A stretch of 64,000 nt of DNA, from assembly GCA_964489055.1 (NCBI GenBank), contig CAZAXF010000005.1:17177-81176 (forward strand), written 5' to 3'. Within the stretch, counting starts at the first letter, position 1. The number at the start of each line of letters is the position of its first letter. Positions 26,225-34,692 of this stretch are shown here, piece by piece. The position numbers and the translations under genes were made by a program. This DNA comes from 66-474 sp964489055 (GTDB lineage: Bacteria > Pseudomonadota > Gammaproteobacteria > Xanthomonadales > Rhodanobacteraceae). A model generated the notes under the pieces. It searched no databases. It was not told the origin of the DNA and saw only the letters and a list, made by a program, of their open reading frames with translations.

Positions 26225-28071
26225 CGGGCCACCTCGTTGCGTTCCAGGGTGCGCAGCACCGTTTCGGTGAACGAATTGACCGAAACGTAGCGCGCGAAGA
26301 AATGTTGCATCACCGCGCCCAGCAGGAAGGCGCCGGTGCCCTCGAAGGCACCGTCGTCGCAGGTCAGGGTGATTTCCAGTCCACGCCCGAAGCTGATCGG
26401 GCCGGGTACGGGGATCCGCCGTGTTACCGGCTTGGCGGCGACGGCCTTGACGCCCTCGATCTGCCGATGCGCGGCGGCGTCGAACTCATCGCAATACAGT
26501 GTCAGCATTTCGCGCAGCGCCGCGGCACCTTCGTTGGCATCGCTGCCCAGCAGCGAGACGTAATTGAGCTGCAGGTGGCTGATGAGCCGCCACGCGGTCT
26601 GGCCGCTGGCCACCGGCGCGCGCGGCTTGGTCGGCCCGGCCACGCACTGGATGGAGGTGACCGGCGCGCCGGTTTCCAGCGTGAAGTCGGTCGAGGATTT
26701 CCCGATCGGCATCTGCAGCGGCAGGTCGCGGTTGGTGCACAAAAGGCGCATGCCGACCTGGCGCAACCGGGTCGGATACGGCGCGTCGTTGGCGTCGACC
26801 AGGGCGATGAAGACCTCGCTGCCGACGTAGCTGGAGCGCGCGCCGGTGCGCTTTTGCCGGCTGGACAACAGGCGCGGCTGGCGGCGCAGGGTGTAGAAGG
26901 CGCTGTTGCCCGAGTGCCAGATGCGCTGGTCGCAGCCGTAGAAGGGCTGGAAGCGCTGTTCGGGTTCCTGGCGATCGCCGAAGCCCTCGACCTCGCTGAC
27001 CGAATGCACCTCGAAATCCATCGGCCGGGTGCGGTCGGCCAGCACGTGGTATTCGGTCGGCCCCGGCTTGAGGTGGATGCGATCGGCGCGCCGCGGGAAC
27101 AGGTTGATCGCCGGGGTGCAGAACAACCGGAAGTTGTCGGCGTCCACGGCGTTGTGCAGCCGCGCCACGCTGCGGTCGAACAGCGCGACGATCTCGAACT
27201 CGGCGCCCGGCATCCGCGCCAGCACGCGCTTGAGCCCGGCGAACTCGACGAACAGGAAGCGCTCGGGGCAGGCGAAATACTCCTGCAGCAGGCGGTAGCC
27301 GCTGAACGAGCGGTCGGTGTAGGGCAGCAACGCTTCCTCGTTGCTGAAGCCTCGTGGGCGGATGCAATCGGCGTCGAGGAACTGGCTGACCATGCCCTGC
27401 TTGCCCGTGGCCCGCACCACGAAGCCGACCGCATTGGCGAGCAACTGCTCGTACAGGCGCTTGGGCAACTCGTCGGCACCGGCCAGGAACACCGGCAGCG
27501 CATCGATCGGAAGCATCGCGGTTTCCGCGCCCGCGGTGACGTTGAACTTCAGGCTCAGCCCGGCGCGCACGTTGCGCCCCTCGGGTACCGCGACTTCGGC
27601 GGCGGCGAGCGCGGCCGGCGTGTCGAAGTACTTGGCCGCGTCCAGTTCCAGCGGCCACAGGAGGACGTCGTGCGCGGTACGGTATTCGCACGCGGTACGC
27701 TCGTCGCGCCCGGCGATGCCGCGCAGCGCGGTCTGGCGTGCCACCTTGTATCCGGTGGCCAGCGCGCTTTCCTTTGAATCGGGGTTCAACTGCACCACCG
27801 CCATCGAGGGCACCGGCGCGAGGTAGTGCGGATAGACCATCTCCATCAGGTGCTGGGTGAACACCGGGTACTGCGCGTCGAGCTTGAGCTGGATGCGCGA
27901 GGTGAGGAAGGCGAATCCTTCCAGCAGGCGCTCGACGTAGGGATCGGCGCATTCAAAGCCTTCCAGCCCGAGGCGCCCGGCAATCTTCGGATACTCGCGC
28001 GCGAATTCCGCACCCATGCCGCGCACGAACTGCAGCTCTCGGTCGTAGTAGCGGAGCAGGCGCGGATCCAT
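26188..28071 (-). CDS. tssF: T6SS baseplate protein TssF
   Basis: A 627-aa baseplate wedge subunit. The N-terminal MDPRLLRYYDRELQFVRGMG and EFAREYPKIAGRLGLEG followed by DPYVERLLEGFAFLTSRIQ are diagnostic. The start at 28071 is 5 nt after the tssE stop and gives the standard N-terminus, so the longer in-frame extension is rejected. Confidence 0.97.
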   Translation of the reverse strand: MDPRLLRYYDRELQFVRGMGAEFAREYPKIAGRLGLEGFECADPYVERLLEGFAFLTSRIQLKLDAQYPVFTQHLMEMVYPHYLAPVPSMAVVQLNPDSKESALATGYKVARQTALRGIAGRDERTACEYRTAHDVLLWPLELDAAKYFDTPAALAAAEVAVPEGRNVRAGLSLKFNVTAGAETAMLPIDALPVFLAGADELPKRLYEQLLANAVGFVVRATGKQGMVSQFLDADCIRPRGFSNEEALLPYTDRSFSGYRLLQEYFACPERFLFVEFAGLKRVLARMPGAEFEIVALFDRSVARLHNAVDADNFRLFCTPAINLFPRRADRIHLKPGPTEYHVLADRTRPMDFEVHSVSEVEGFGDRQEPEQRFQPFYGCDQRIWHSGNSAFYTLRRQPRLLSSRQKRTGARSSYVGSEVFIALVDANDAPYPTRLRQVGMRLLCTNRDLPLQMPIGKSSTDFTLETGAPVTSIQCVAGPTKPRAPVASGQTAWRLISHLQLNYVSLLGSDANEGAAALREMLTLYCDEFDAAAHRQIEGVKAVAAKPVTRRIPVPGPISFGRGLEITLTCDDGAFEGTGAFLLGAVMQHFFARYVSVNSFTETVLRTLERNEVARWPARLGKRQIL

Positions 28072-28076
28072 CGCCG

Positions 28077-28580
28077 TCAACCCGCGCTTTCCGAGACGTC
28101 GAAGCGCCCGGTTTCCAGGTCCACCTCGGTCTTCAGGTACAGGTTCAGCGGCATGGGCTGCGCCCACATTTCCGACTCGATGCGAAAGCTCAGCGAGTGC
28201 TGGTCCATGCGCTCGGTGTCGGCCTCGACCGTCACCCGCAGCGTCTCCGGCGTCAGGCGCGGCTCGAAAGCGGACAGCGCCTCGCGCAACTGCCGCTGCA
28301 ACGTGACCGGTTCAAGTCCCGCCACCACCGCGCCGGCAAGGTCGGGAATGCCGAAGTTGAGGACCGAGCGGCTGACGTCGGGATATTCGGCCAGCGATTC
28401 CTCGCTGCCCAGGTTCACGCAGTTGAGCAGCCAGGCCACGTCCCGGGTCACGTATTCGCGCAGCCGGGACGCCGAGATCACGCGCTTGTCGCGGCTCTCG
28501 ACGGCGGTGTCCGGCTCATCATCGGTCAGGCGATCCAGCAACGAGGGCTGCAAGCGTTCCTGGGTGGTGAGCTCGGCCAT
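28077..28580 (-). CDS. tssE: T6SS baseplate protein TssE (gp25-like)
   Basis: A 167-aa gp25-family protein. It contains LQPSLLDRLTDDEPDT near the start, RDVAWLLNC, the VLNFGIPDLAG core and LSAFEPRL. The EPR sheath-nucleation motif is present as FEPRLTPETLRV. Twelve nt after tagJ and 5 nt before tssF. Confidence 0.95.
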   Translation of the reverse strand: MAELTTQERLQPSLLDRLTDDEPDTAVESRDKRVISASRLREYVTRDVAWLLNCVNLGSEESLAEYPDVSRSVLNFGIPDLAGAVVAGLEPVTLQRQLREALSAFEPRLTPETLRVTVEADTERMDQHSLSFRIESEMWAQPMPLNLYLKTEVDLETGRFDVSESAG

Positions 28581-28592
28581 GACAACGCCTCG

Positions 28593-29384
28593 TCACGCCT
28601 GCCCAAACTGGATCGAACGCACGTCGAGCAACGGGTACTCGTCGGCGTCGGTTGCGAACATGCGCTGGCCGCAACCGGCGTACGCGCCGTCGCCCAGTTC
28701 CGTCCAGGTGGTCTTGCGGCCCAGCACGCAGTCGGATTCTCCGGAGGTCTCGGAACCGGGGTAGCGCGCCGGCACGAAACCCACCGCCTGCCCACCGTTG
28801 GTCCAGGTGATCTGCACCGGCATCCATACCTTGTCGCGAAGGTCGGACGGCGGCTCGAACGACAACCCGGTGATACGCGCCAGCGGCACCCACGAGTAAC
28901 CGCCTTCAAGGATGACTTCCAGGCACGGCCCGAAACGCGGATCGGCGTCGGCCAGCCACTCGAACGCGTTGCCGTCGATGCTGCCGCCGACGGCCTCGGC
29001 CTGCTCGAAGGCGTTCTCGCGCAGCTGCGCCGCCTGGGCGTGGGCCCCGTCGGCGTCGAGCTTGAGCGCCTGGAACATCAACGCCAGCCACTGTTCGGGC
29101 TCGCCGACCACCACCGGCATCTGCTTGCCGGCGAAAACGTCGCGGCGCACCGCCTCGCCGCGCAACAATGCGGTGTAGGTGGTCACCATCAGGGTGTTGC
29201 CGGCGTCCAGTTCGCCGACCACGTTCAACTGGGTTTGCGCACGCTCCCAGTCGCCCAGCAGGGCCAGCAACTGGAACAGGAACACCCGGCGGCGCACGTC
29301 CGCCGGGTTGTTCCGCACCTCGACCGTCAAGAGCTGCAACGCCTCGTCCGGGCGCCCCTCCTTCAAAGCGGTTTCCGGATTCAC
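28593..29384 (-). CDS. tagJ: T6SS accessory protein TagJ (ImpE/SciE family)
   Basis: A 263-aa TPR-like and ImpE-domain protein. The N-terminal ALKEGRPDEALQLLTVEVRN is the usual TagJ start; the C-terminal half has GGYSWVPLARI and DLRDKVWMPVQITW. In some T6SS subtypes TagJ binds the TssB N-terminus and aids ClpV recycling. The start is GTG at 29384 with GTGAGG about 6 nt upstream. Lies between hcp and tssE. Confidence 0.93.
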   Translation of the reverse strand: MNPETALKEGRPDEALQLLTVEVRNNPADVRRRVFLFQLLALLGDWERAQTQLNVVGELDAGNTLMVTTYTALLRGEAVRRDVFAGKQMPVVVGEPEQWLALMFQALKLDADGAHAQAAQLRENAFEQAEAVGGSIDGNAFEWLADADPRFGPCLEVILEGGYSWVPLARITGLSFEPPSDLRDKVWMPVQITWTNGGQAVGFVPARYPGSETSGESDCVLGRKTTWTELGDGAYAGCGQRMFATDADEYPLLDVRSIQFGQA

Positions 29385-29432
29385 GTTGCCTCACCCCGTG
29401 TGGTCGAATGATGGATTGCGACGCCGATGGCG

Positions 29433-29936
29433 TCAGGCCTTCTTGACCTCGGTCATGTCGTAGGCAAATTCCTTCTTGCCGCCCTTGGGCTTGCCGTGGT
29501 CGTCCTGTTCCTGGAAGGAGTACTTGAACTTGCCGAAGTGCAGCGTGATGTTTTCCGTCAGGCGGTCTTCGCCGCCCGAACCGCCGGTGGAAACCGAGGT
29601 GACCAGCACGCCCTTGTCCAGCTCGATGATGACGTAGTCGGTCTGGTCGCCGGTCGCGTTGCTGACATACAGGTAGCCCTTGTCGATGCGCGAACCGGTG
29701 CAGCAGGCGTCCAGCAAGGCGTTGGAGGAGCCATCCACGTACTTGGTGATGGAGATGTCCTGCACATGGGCCTTGCCGCCGCTGGCCGAACCCGCGCCCG
29801 AATGCAGGTCGCCGGTGTTGGACACCCCCCAGGACCAGGCCAGGATCGGAATCTCGTTCTTGTGTTTGGCGTGATTGGACGCGCCCTCGATCTTGGTGCT
29901 GCCGCCCTCGAACTTCACGTGCATGTCAAAAGCCAT
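29433..29936 (-). CDS. hcp: T6SS tube protein Hcp (TssD)
   Basis: A 167-aa tube subunit. MAFDMHVKFEG, the IPILAWSWGVSN strand and HVQDISITKYVD are typical of Hcp; the C-terminal FGKFKYSFQEQD completes the barrel. No extension is present. It is 96 nt downstream of tssC, a longer gap than elsewhere, with a GGAGGAG-rich leader that suggests strong independent translation. Confidence 0.96.
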   Translation of the reverse strand: MAFDMHVKFEGGSTKIEGASNHAKHKNEIPILAWSWGVSNTGDLHSGAGSASGGKAHVQDISITKYVDGSSNALLDACCTGSRIDKGYLYVSNATGDQTDYVIIELDKGVLVTSVSTGGSGGEDRLTENITLHFGKFKYSFQEQDDHGKPKGGKKEFAYDMTEVKKA

Positions 29937-30032
29937 GGTGCTTCTCCCGTTTCAGAAATTGGAGGAGACAGGGGCCTGCCTCCGGTTGGACCGACGCAAA
30001 CCGCGTCTGCTGCTTTGCTTCACCCTGCTGAT
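29937..30032. promoter_or_regulatory. hcp leader region
   Basis: A 96-nt gap between tssC and hcp. Read on the minus strand it holds a purine-rich GGCAGGCCCC stretch and TCCTCCAATTTC/GAAACGGGAGAAGC elements. GGGAGAAG lies just upstream of the hcp ATG as ribosome site. No clear terminator is visible, so read-through from tssBC is likely. Confidence 0.4.
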
Positions 30033-31538
30033 TCAGGCTTTTTGCGCCGACGGCAGGCGCGACACCAGCCGCAGGGACACCGTCAACCCTTCGAGCTGGT
30101 AATGCGGCCGCAGGTAGAACTTGGAGCTGTAGTAGCCGGGCGCACCCTCCACTTCCTCGACCACCACCTCGGCCCCGGCCAGCGGCTTGCGGGCCTTGGT
30201 TTCCTCGCTGGAATTGGCCGGGTCGCCGTCCACGTAGTTCGTGATCCAGTTGGTCAACCATTCCTGGATCTGCTCGCGGTCACTGAACGAGCCGATCTTG
30301 TCGCGCACGATGCACTTGAGGTAATGCGCGAACCGGCAGCAGGCGAACATGTACGGAAGACGCGCACCCAGGGCCGCGTTGGCGGTCGCATCCGGGTTGT
30401 CGTATTCCTCGGGCTTGTTCACCGACTGCGCACTGATGAACGCGGCCATGTCCGAGTTCTTGCGATGCACCAGCGGCATCATTCCCAGCTTGTCCAGCTC
30501 GGCCGAGCGACGGTCGGTGATGGCGATTTCGGTGGGGCACTTCATCTCCACGCCGCCATCGTCGCTGGGGAAGGTATGCACCGGCAGGCCTTCGACCGCA
30601 CCACCGGACTCGATGCCGCGGATACGCGAGCACCAGCCGTACATCTTGAACGAGCGGTTGATGTTGACCGCCATCGCGTAGGCGGCGTTCTGCCAGCAGT
30701 ACTTGGACGAATCGGCGCCGGAGGTGTCTTCCTCGAAGTCGAACTCTTCGACCGGATCGGTCTTGGCACCGTAGGGCAGCCGCGCCAGGGTGCGCGGCAT
30801 CGCCAGGGCCAGGTAGCGCGAGTCGTCCGACTCGCGCAGCGACCGCCACGCCGCGTAGTCGGGCGTGGAGAAGATCTTGGAAAGGTCACGCGGGTTGGAA
30901 AGCTCGCTCCAGCTGTCCATCCCCAGCAGCGTATGGTTGGCCGAGGCGATGAACGGCGCGTGCGCGGCCGCCGCGACCTCGGCGATGCCGTTGAGCAGCT
31001 CCACGTCCGGCGGACTGTGGTCGAAGTAGTAGTCGCCCACCAGGCAGCCATACGGCTCGCCGCCGAGCTGGCCGTACTCTTCCTCGTAGACCTTCTTGAA
31101 GATCGGGCTCTGGTCCCAGGCCGTGCCCTTGTAGCGCTTGAGGGTCTTGCCCAGTTCCTTCTTGGAGATGTTGAACACGCGGATCTTCAACTGCTGGTCG
31201 GTCTCGGTGTTGTTGACCAGGTAGTGCAGGCCGCGCCAGGCGCCTTCCAGTTTCTGGAAGTCCTCGTGGTGCATGATCAGGTTGACCTGCTCGCTGATCT
31301 TCTTGTCGAGCTCGGCGATGTAGGCGTTGATGGTGTCGGTCAGGTCCTCGGACACCACGTCGGACTTGTCGAGAACCTGCTCGGCGAGCGTGCGTACGGC
31401 GGACTCGACTTCCTCGCGGGCACGGTCACTCTTGGGCTTGAACTCTTTCTGCAACAGGGCGGCAAAATCGCCACCGCCTTCGGTGGTCTGTTCCGCTGCG
31501 CCCTTGGCGGCTTCGGTTGCCTTCTTTTGCGCGGCCAT
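30033..31538 (-). CDS. tssC: T6SS contractile sheath large subunit TssC
   Basis: A 501-aa sheath protein. Family signatures include EAWRGLHYLV-type LEGAWRGLHYLVNNTETD, GCLVGDYYFDH, AHAPFIASANHTLLG and AYAMAVNINRSF. The C-terminal PGYYSSKFYLRPHYQLEGLT is diagnostic. It follows tssB by 6 nt and would be co-assembled with it. Confidence 0.97.
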   Translation of the reverse strand: MAAQKKATEAAKGAAEQTTEGGGDFAALLQKEFKPKSDRAREEVESAVRTLAEQVLDKSDVVSEDLTDTINAYIAELDKKISEQVNLIMHHEDFQKLEGAWRGLHYLVNNTETDQQLKIRVFNISKKELGKTLKRYKGTAWDQSPIFKKVYEEEYGQLGGEPYGCLVGDYYFDHSPPDVELLNGIAEVAAAAHAPFIASANHTLLGMDSWSELSNPRDLSKIFSTPDYAAWRSLRESDDSRYLALAMPRTLARLPYGAKTDPVEEFDFEEDTSGADSSKYCWQNAAYAMAVNINRSFKMYGWCSRIRGIESGGAVEGLPVHTFPSDDGGVEMKCPTEIAITDRRSAELDKLGMMPLVHRKNSDMAAFISAQSVNKPEEYDNPDATANAALGARLPYMFACCRFAHYLKCIVRDKIGSFSDREQIQEWLTNWITNYVDGDPANSSEETKARKPLAGAEVVVEEVEGAPGYYSSKFYLRPHYQLEGLTVSLRLVSRLPSAQKA

Positions 31539-31544
31539 CTCGCT

Positions 31545-32081
31545 TTACTCCTTCTTTCCGGATTCGTCGGCATCACCGGCATCGTCTGCCGGTTTCGGGG
31601 CCGAGGTCAGTGCCTTGAGCGTCGCCGGGTCGCGGATCGCCTCGCCGATCAGCTTCTCCGCGCCCGCCTTGCCGTCCATGTAGGTGTTGAGGTTGGCCAG
31701 TTGCGTGCGCGCCTCCAGCAGCTTGGCGACCGCGCCGACCTTGCGGGCGACCGCCGCAGGCGAGAAGTCGTCCATGCTTTCGAACGAAATGTCCACGTTG
31801 AGATTGCCCTCGCCGGTCAGCGTGTTGGGCACGTCGAAGGACACCCTGGGCTTCATCGACTGCAGGCGCTGGTCGAAGTTGTCCACGTCGATCTCCAGCG
31901 CCTTGCGCTCACTCACCTGGGGCAGTTCGGAATTGTTGGCCCCGGACAGGTCCGACATCACCCCCATCACGAAGGGAACCTGCACCTTCTTCTGGGCGCC
32001 GAAGATCTCGACGTCGTATTCGATCTGCACGCGCGGCGCGCGGTTGCGCGCGATGAATTTCTGACTGCTCTTCTTGGCCAT
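31545..32081 (-). CDS. tssB: T6SS contractile sheath small subunit TssB
   Basis: A 178-aa sheath protein and the first gene of the T6SS operon. It starts MAKKSSQKFIARNRAPRVQI and contains VPFVMGVMSDLSG and VDNFDQRLQSMKPRVSF, all typical of TssB. The ATG at 32081 has GAGGAGA about 6 nt upstream, which rejects the longer in-frame reading. The C-terminal tail is charged. Confidence 0.97.
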   Translation of the reverse strand: MAKKSSQKFIARNRAPRVQIEYDVEIFGAQKKVQVPFVMGVMSDLSGANNSELPQVSERKALEIDVDNFDQRLQSMKPRVSFDVPNTLTGEGNLNVDISFESMDDFSPAAVARKVGAVAKLLEARTQLANLNTYMDGKAGAEKLIGEAIRDPATLKALTSAPKPADDAGDADESGKKE

Positions 32082-32571
32082 GCCGTATCTCCTCGAAAAA
32101 TGAAACCCGTACGGTGGCCCCGACCGACCGCCACCATTCCGCGATGCCACCCGCCCCGATCCGCAACCGGCACGGCGCCCGCCGTACCGGCCATCGACGA
32201 CCGACCGGCATCGTTCAGCCAACAACCTCCCGTGCGCGCCCGTTCCATGGCGTGCAGCATGAAGTGATCTTGAAAAACCAGCATCCCACGCAGGACCCCT
32301 CCCGTTCGTGTCTGCCGCATCAGGTTGCCTCGCCGCAACCCGCCCCCCTTCGTACCCCTGGCGGACCGGTGTCAGTTGTCCGGGAGAGCGAGTGACTGTG
32401 CCACTCGAAAAATGCAAAGTCAATCACATTTTGCCGATTTCCCGGCCTGCATCGGTGCCGGTGGTTTGCGCCGCGTGCACGGACAACGGAATCCGGACCT
32501 GCACGAAGTGGTGGCGCCGCTGCGCGCGCATGCTAGGCTTTGCCGCAGCCTGTCCCGCACCCGGTTCGCGC
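32082..32571. promoter_or_regulatory. Divergent intergenic region between the T6SS operon and mltB
   Basis: A 490-nt gap with no convincing gene. It must hold the tssB promoter (leftward) and the mltB promoter (rightward). An AT-rich island at about 32405-32435 is the only low-GC patch. A TAGGCT hexamer at 32533 could serve as a -10 element for mltB, without a good -35. No sigma-54 -24/-12 pair was found for tssB. Confidence 0.5.
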
Positions 32572-33591
32572 ATGTTTCCAAGGCTCTGTCTGCTGGCCGC
32601 CCTCGCGGCAACCTGCATTCCGGGATTAGTCCGTGCGTCTCAGACGCCGGCGTCCACGAACGACACCAGCGCTTCGGCCCAGGCCGCGCTGGTGCGCGAA
32701 GTGGCGGCCGCGACCGGGAAGGATCCGGCGGCGCTGAAGGCGCTGCTGGACGGCGCGGTGGTCAAGCAAGGCATCCTCGATGCGATCAGCCGGCCGGCCG
32801 AAAGCAAGCCCTGGAGTGCCTACCGTCCGATCTTCGTGACACCCGAACGGATTGCCGAAGGCATCTCGTTCTATCGCCGTCACCACGCGCTGCTCGAGCA
32901 GATCGGCCGCCAGTACGGCGTGCCGCCGCAGTACATCGTCGCGATCATCGGCGTGGAAACCAACTACGGCGCCAACACCGGCAGCTATCGCGTGCTGGAC
33001 GCGCTGGTGACGCTGGCATTCCACTATCCGCCGCGCGCGAAGTATTTCCGTGGCGAACTGAAGACTCTGCTGGAGCTTCCCGACAACAAGCTGCCCGGGT
33101 CGATCCCCGACATCTACGGGTCCTACGCCGGTGCGCAGGGCCTGGCGCAATTCATGCCGTCGAGCATCCGCGCGTATGCGGTCGACGCCGACGGGGACGG
33201 ACACATCAACCTCGTGGCGTCCCTGCCCGACGCCTTCGCCAGCATCGCCAACTATTTCCGCGCCCACGGCTGGAAGAGCGGCCAGCCGGTGGCGGTACGC
33301 GCCGATCCGGCCACCGGTGCCCAGGCCGCGCCCGCGTACAAGAACAGGTTGCCGACCACGCCGATGCAACGCTTCGAAGCCATGGGCTACAAGCCGGCCG
33401 CGCCCGAGGATCCGGAAACGCCGGCCAACCTGCTGACGCTCGCGGGCGCCGACGGCCCCGAGTACTGGCTGACCTTCGGCAACTTCTACGTCATCACGCG
33501 CTACAACCACAGTCCGCTGTATGCGATGGCGGTGACGCAACTGGCCGACGCGATCGCGCATGGTGCCGCCGCGGCGCCGACGCCGCAATGA
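32572..33591 (+). CDS. mltB: Lytic murein transglycosylase B
   Basis: A 339-aa periplasmic enzyme that cleaves peptidoglycan glycan strands to 1,6-anhydromuropeptides. The signal sequence is MFPRLCLLAALAATCIPGLV; no lipobox Cys follows it. The SLT domain (about 80-330) has the catalytic Glu in AIIGVETNYGANTGSYRVLD and the family segments FAFHYPPR-like LAFHYPPRAKYF and GAQGLAQFMPSS. An upstream ATG at 32530 is possible but gives a less typical signal. The stop overlaps the rlpA start (ATGA). Confidence 0.94.
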   Translation: MFPRLCLLAALAATCIPGLVRASQTPASTNDTSASAQAALVREVAAATGKDPAALKALLDGAVVKQGILDAISRPAESKPWSAYRPIFVTPERIAEGISFYRRHHALLEQIGRQYGVPPQYIVAIIGVETNYGANTGSYRVLDALVTLAFHYPPRAKYFRGELKTLLELPDNKLPGSIPDIYGSYAGAQGLAQFMPSSIRAYAVDADGDGHINLVASLPDAFASIANYFRAHGWKSGQPVAVRADPATGAQAAPAYKNRLPTTPMQRFEAMGYKPAAPEDPETPANLLTLAGADGPEYWLTFGNFYVITRYNHSPLYAMAVTQLADAIAHGAAAAPTPQ

Positions 33592-34466
33592 GATCCTGGC
33601 GGTGCGTCGTGCCGGCGCTGGCGCTGCTGGTCCTGGCCGGGTGCTCGTCCAGTCCCGCGCGCCACGGCGGCGGCGGGCACGCCTCACCGCGCGATGACAT
33701 CAGCCAGCCGCAATCGAAGCGTTATCACCAGCGCAACGATGCCACGCCCGACATCGCCGGCATCGACTTCGACGCGATTCCCGAACCGGTGCCCAGGGTC
33801 GAGCCGAAGTCGCGCTACGGCAACAAGTCGCCCTACAAGGTCAATGGACGCACCTACCGCGTGCTGCCCAGTGCCGCCGGCTATGACGAGCGCGGCATCG
33901 CGTCCTACTACGGCAGCAAGTTCCAGGGCTACAAGACCTCGGACCTCGAGACCTACGACATGTACAAGTTCAGCGCGGCCAGCAAGGTGCTGCCGCTGCC
34001 GAGTTTCGCGCGCGTCACCAATCTCGAGAACGGCAAGAGCGTGATCGTGCGCGTGAACGACCGCGGTCCCTTCGTGCGCAATCGCATCATCGACCTGTCG
34101 CTGGCAGCCGCGGTGCGCATCGGCATCTGGCCCAAAGGCACCGGGTTGGTCCGGGTGCAGGGCATCGACCCCGCACACCCGGATGCGGAACCCGCGCCGG
34201 TCACCGCTGTCCCACGGCGGACGGGTCAGGAACCGCGGCTGTACCTGCAGGTGGGCGCGTTCGCCAATTCCGGCAACGCCGCGCGGCTCGCGGCACGACT
34301 GCGGGCACTGCGGGTCGGACCGGTTCGGGTGGTCCGGGCCAGGGTCGGTGGGCGCGCGCTCGAGCGCGTGCAGGTCGGGCCGCTGCCGGACGTGAATGCA
34401 CTCGACGACACCAGCGCCCGACTGGATGCACTGGGCCTGCCGCACGCCCGGGTCACGATACAGTAG
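33588..34466 (+). CDS. rlpA: RlpA-like septal lytic transglycosylase with SPOR domain
   Basis: A 292-aa lipoprotein that binds denuded glycan at the septum and cleaves it. The signal peptide ends LLVLAGCSSS with lipobox LAGC. A double-psi beta-barrel (about 105-195) has GIASYYGSKFQG, SFARVTNLENG and NDRGPF with the catalytic Asp. A SPOR domain (about 215-290) begins LYLQVGAFANSGNAARLAAR. The usual TANGE motif appears as TSDLETYD. Start ATG at 33588 overlaps the mltB stop by 4 nt. Confidence 0.93.
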   Translation: MRSWRCVVPALALLVLAGCSSSPARHGGGGHASPRDDISQPQSKRYHQRNDATPDIAGIDFDAIPEPVPRVEPKSRYGNKSPYKVNGRTYRVLPSAAGYDERGIASYYGSKFQGYKTSDLETYDMYKFSAASKVLPLPSFARVTNLENGKSVIVRVNDRGPFVRNRIIDLSLAAAVRIGIWPKGTGLVRVQGIDPAHPDAEPAPVTAVPRRTGQEPRLYLQVGAFANSGNAARLAARLRALRVGPVRVVRARVGGRALERVQVGPLPDVNALDDTSARLDALGLPHARVTIQ

Positions 34467-34616
34467 GGCGGACACTGTCCGCCGAAAATTGGGCGGGCAC
34501 AACCCGCCGAACAACAGGGCGGACACGGCCCGCCGAATCAGGCAAGGTTCGACGGTCGCTGTCCGGGCAAGGCCCGCCGACATCGATGGTGTTCGGCGGG
34601 CAGTGCCCGCCCTACC
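34464..34616. repeat. Cluster of REP-like short palindromes
   Basis: At least four related palindromes stand in a row: GGGCGGACACTGTCCGCC, GGCGGGCACAACCCGCC, GGGCGGACACGGCCCGCC and GGCGGGCAGTGCCCGCC. They share GGCGG/CCGCC arms with 2-4-nt loops. The cluster fills most of the 226-nt gap between rlpA and the carboxypeptidase gene and may end or insulate transcription. Confidence 0.85.
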
Positions 34617-34692
34617 GCCGCGCGCCGGACGATGACAACATGCCGGGCGTGGATGCCATCAAAATCCGTTCTCCGAGAAATTGACAAACCTT

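Noticed and set aside
32082..32571. Sigma-54 promoter for the T6SS operon
   Set aside because: A TGGCAC exists on the minus strand near 32398-32403, but no TTGC box follows at the required spacing.
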